5,200 nucleotides of DNA from RGIG8709 sp045575975. Lineage in GTDB: Bacteria; Bacillota; Clostridia; Monoglobales; Monoglobaceae. Position 1 is the first letter of the stretch. Each line of letters opens with the position of its first letter. The position numbers and the translations under genes are program-made. The notes beneath the pieces were generated by a model that ran no database searches, had not been told where the DNA came from, and was given only the letters and a program-made list of their open reading frames with translations. This document shows positions 5,120-5,200 of this stretch, piece after piece. Location of the stretch: NCBI GenBank assembly GCA_045575975.1, contig JAZNFO010000055.1, forward strand, positions 1-5,200. Direction: 5' to 3'.

Positions 5120-5200
5120 TTAGTCGTTTTTGTTATTGTTGTTGCTGTTATTATTCTTGTTGTTATTGTTTTTGTTATTATTGTTATTATTGTTGTTATT
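5120..5200 (-). CDS. 3' end of a gene with a poly-Asn C-terminus (partial)
   Basis: The minus strand is open from the window edge for 26 codons to a TAA at 5122-5120. Of these, 21 encode Asn, with three Lys, one Ser and a final Asp (NNNSNNNNKND at the end). AAT and AAC are mixed, so the tract is not a pure triplet repeat. A terminator downstream and the shared orientation with spoIVB support a real gene end. The body of the protein is outside the window, so its function cannot be named. Low-complexity Asn tails are probably disordered. Reading the plus strand instead gives a Val/Ile run with no start codon context. Confidence 0.6.
   Translation of the reverse strand, partial: NNNNNNNNNKNNNNKNNNSNNNNKND

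Noticed and set aside
5112..5130. Short inverted repeat AAAACGA/TCGTTTT around the stop of the Asn-rich gene
   Set aside because: Only seven mostly A-T pairs and no T tract after it on the minus strand; the stronger hairpin at 5051-5091 explains termination.
5123..5200. Plus-strand Val/Ile-rich frame as a membrane peptide
   Set aside because: No start codon or ribosome binding site precedes it, and the minus-strand reading ends in a stop followed by a terminator.

Overview
The window looks like chromosomal DNA from a low-GC, endospore-forming member of the Clostridia (Firmicutes). AT-rich codon usage, strong AGGAGG-type ribosome binding sites, short intergenic gaps with Rho-independent terminators, a DivIC/FtsB-type division gene next to a YabR-like S1 gene, and an intact spoIVB-type sporulation protease all agree. 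No rRNA, tRNA, CRISPR array, insertion sequence or phage gene was found. The species cannot be fixed from this sequence.

Plus strand, 1-3150. A small DivIC/FtsB-like septum protein (55-357) is closed by its own terminator (about 364-405). A compact run of four genes follows with gaps of 31, 20 and 16 bases: an S1-domain RNA-binding protein (start best placed at 501), a short NfeD-family membrane protein (979-1407), an SPFH/stomatin-type protein (1428-2348), and a YebC/PmpR/TACO1-family protein (2365-3105). The run ends at a strong terminator (3115-3144). NfeD and SPFH proteins are known partners at the membrane. S1 and YebC proteins act on RNA, translation or transcription. The run is therefore a membrane-organising pair flanked by two gene-expression factors, probably on one transcript.

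Minus strand, 3146-5200 (described in the direction of transcription, from high to low coordinates). The window opens inside a gene whose last 26 codons are almost all Asn (5200-5120), followed by a hairpin terminator (5051-5091). Next is an apparently monocistronic spoIVB-type S55 serine protease with a GTG start at 4946 and its own terminator (3847-3896). Then comes an unrecognised 86-residue gene (3757-3497), whose ribosome binding site lies in one arm of a perfect 11-bp inverted repeat. Overlapping its 3' end is a truncated, frameshifted remnant of a sialidase-like (BNR/Asp-box) protein (3525-3146). It converges on the plus-strand operon across the 3115-3144 terminator.

Most of the window is ordinary core genome. 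The parts worth a second look are the 3146-3800 accessory patch (sequestered ribosome binding site, orphan gene, broken sialidase), the poly-Asn C-terminus at the right edge, and the unusual start region of the S1 gene. I do not see a convincing new multi-gene system.
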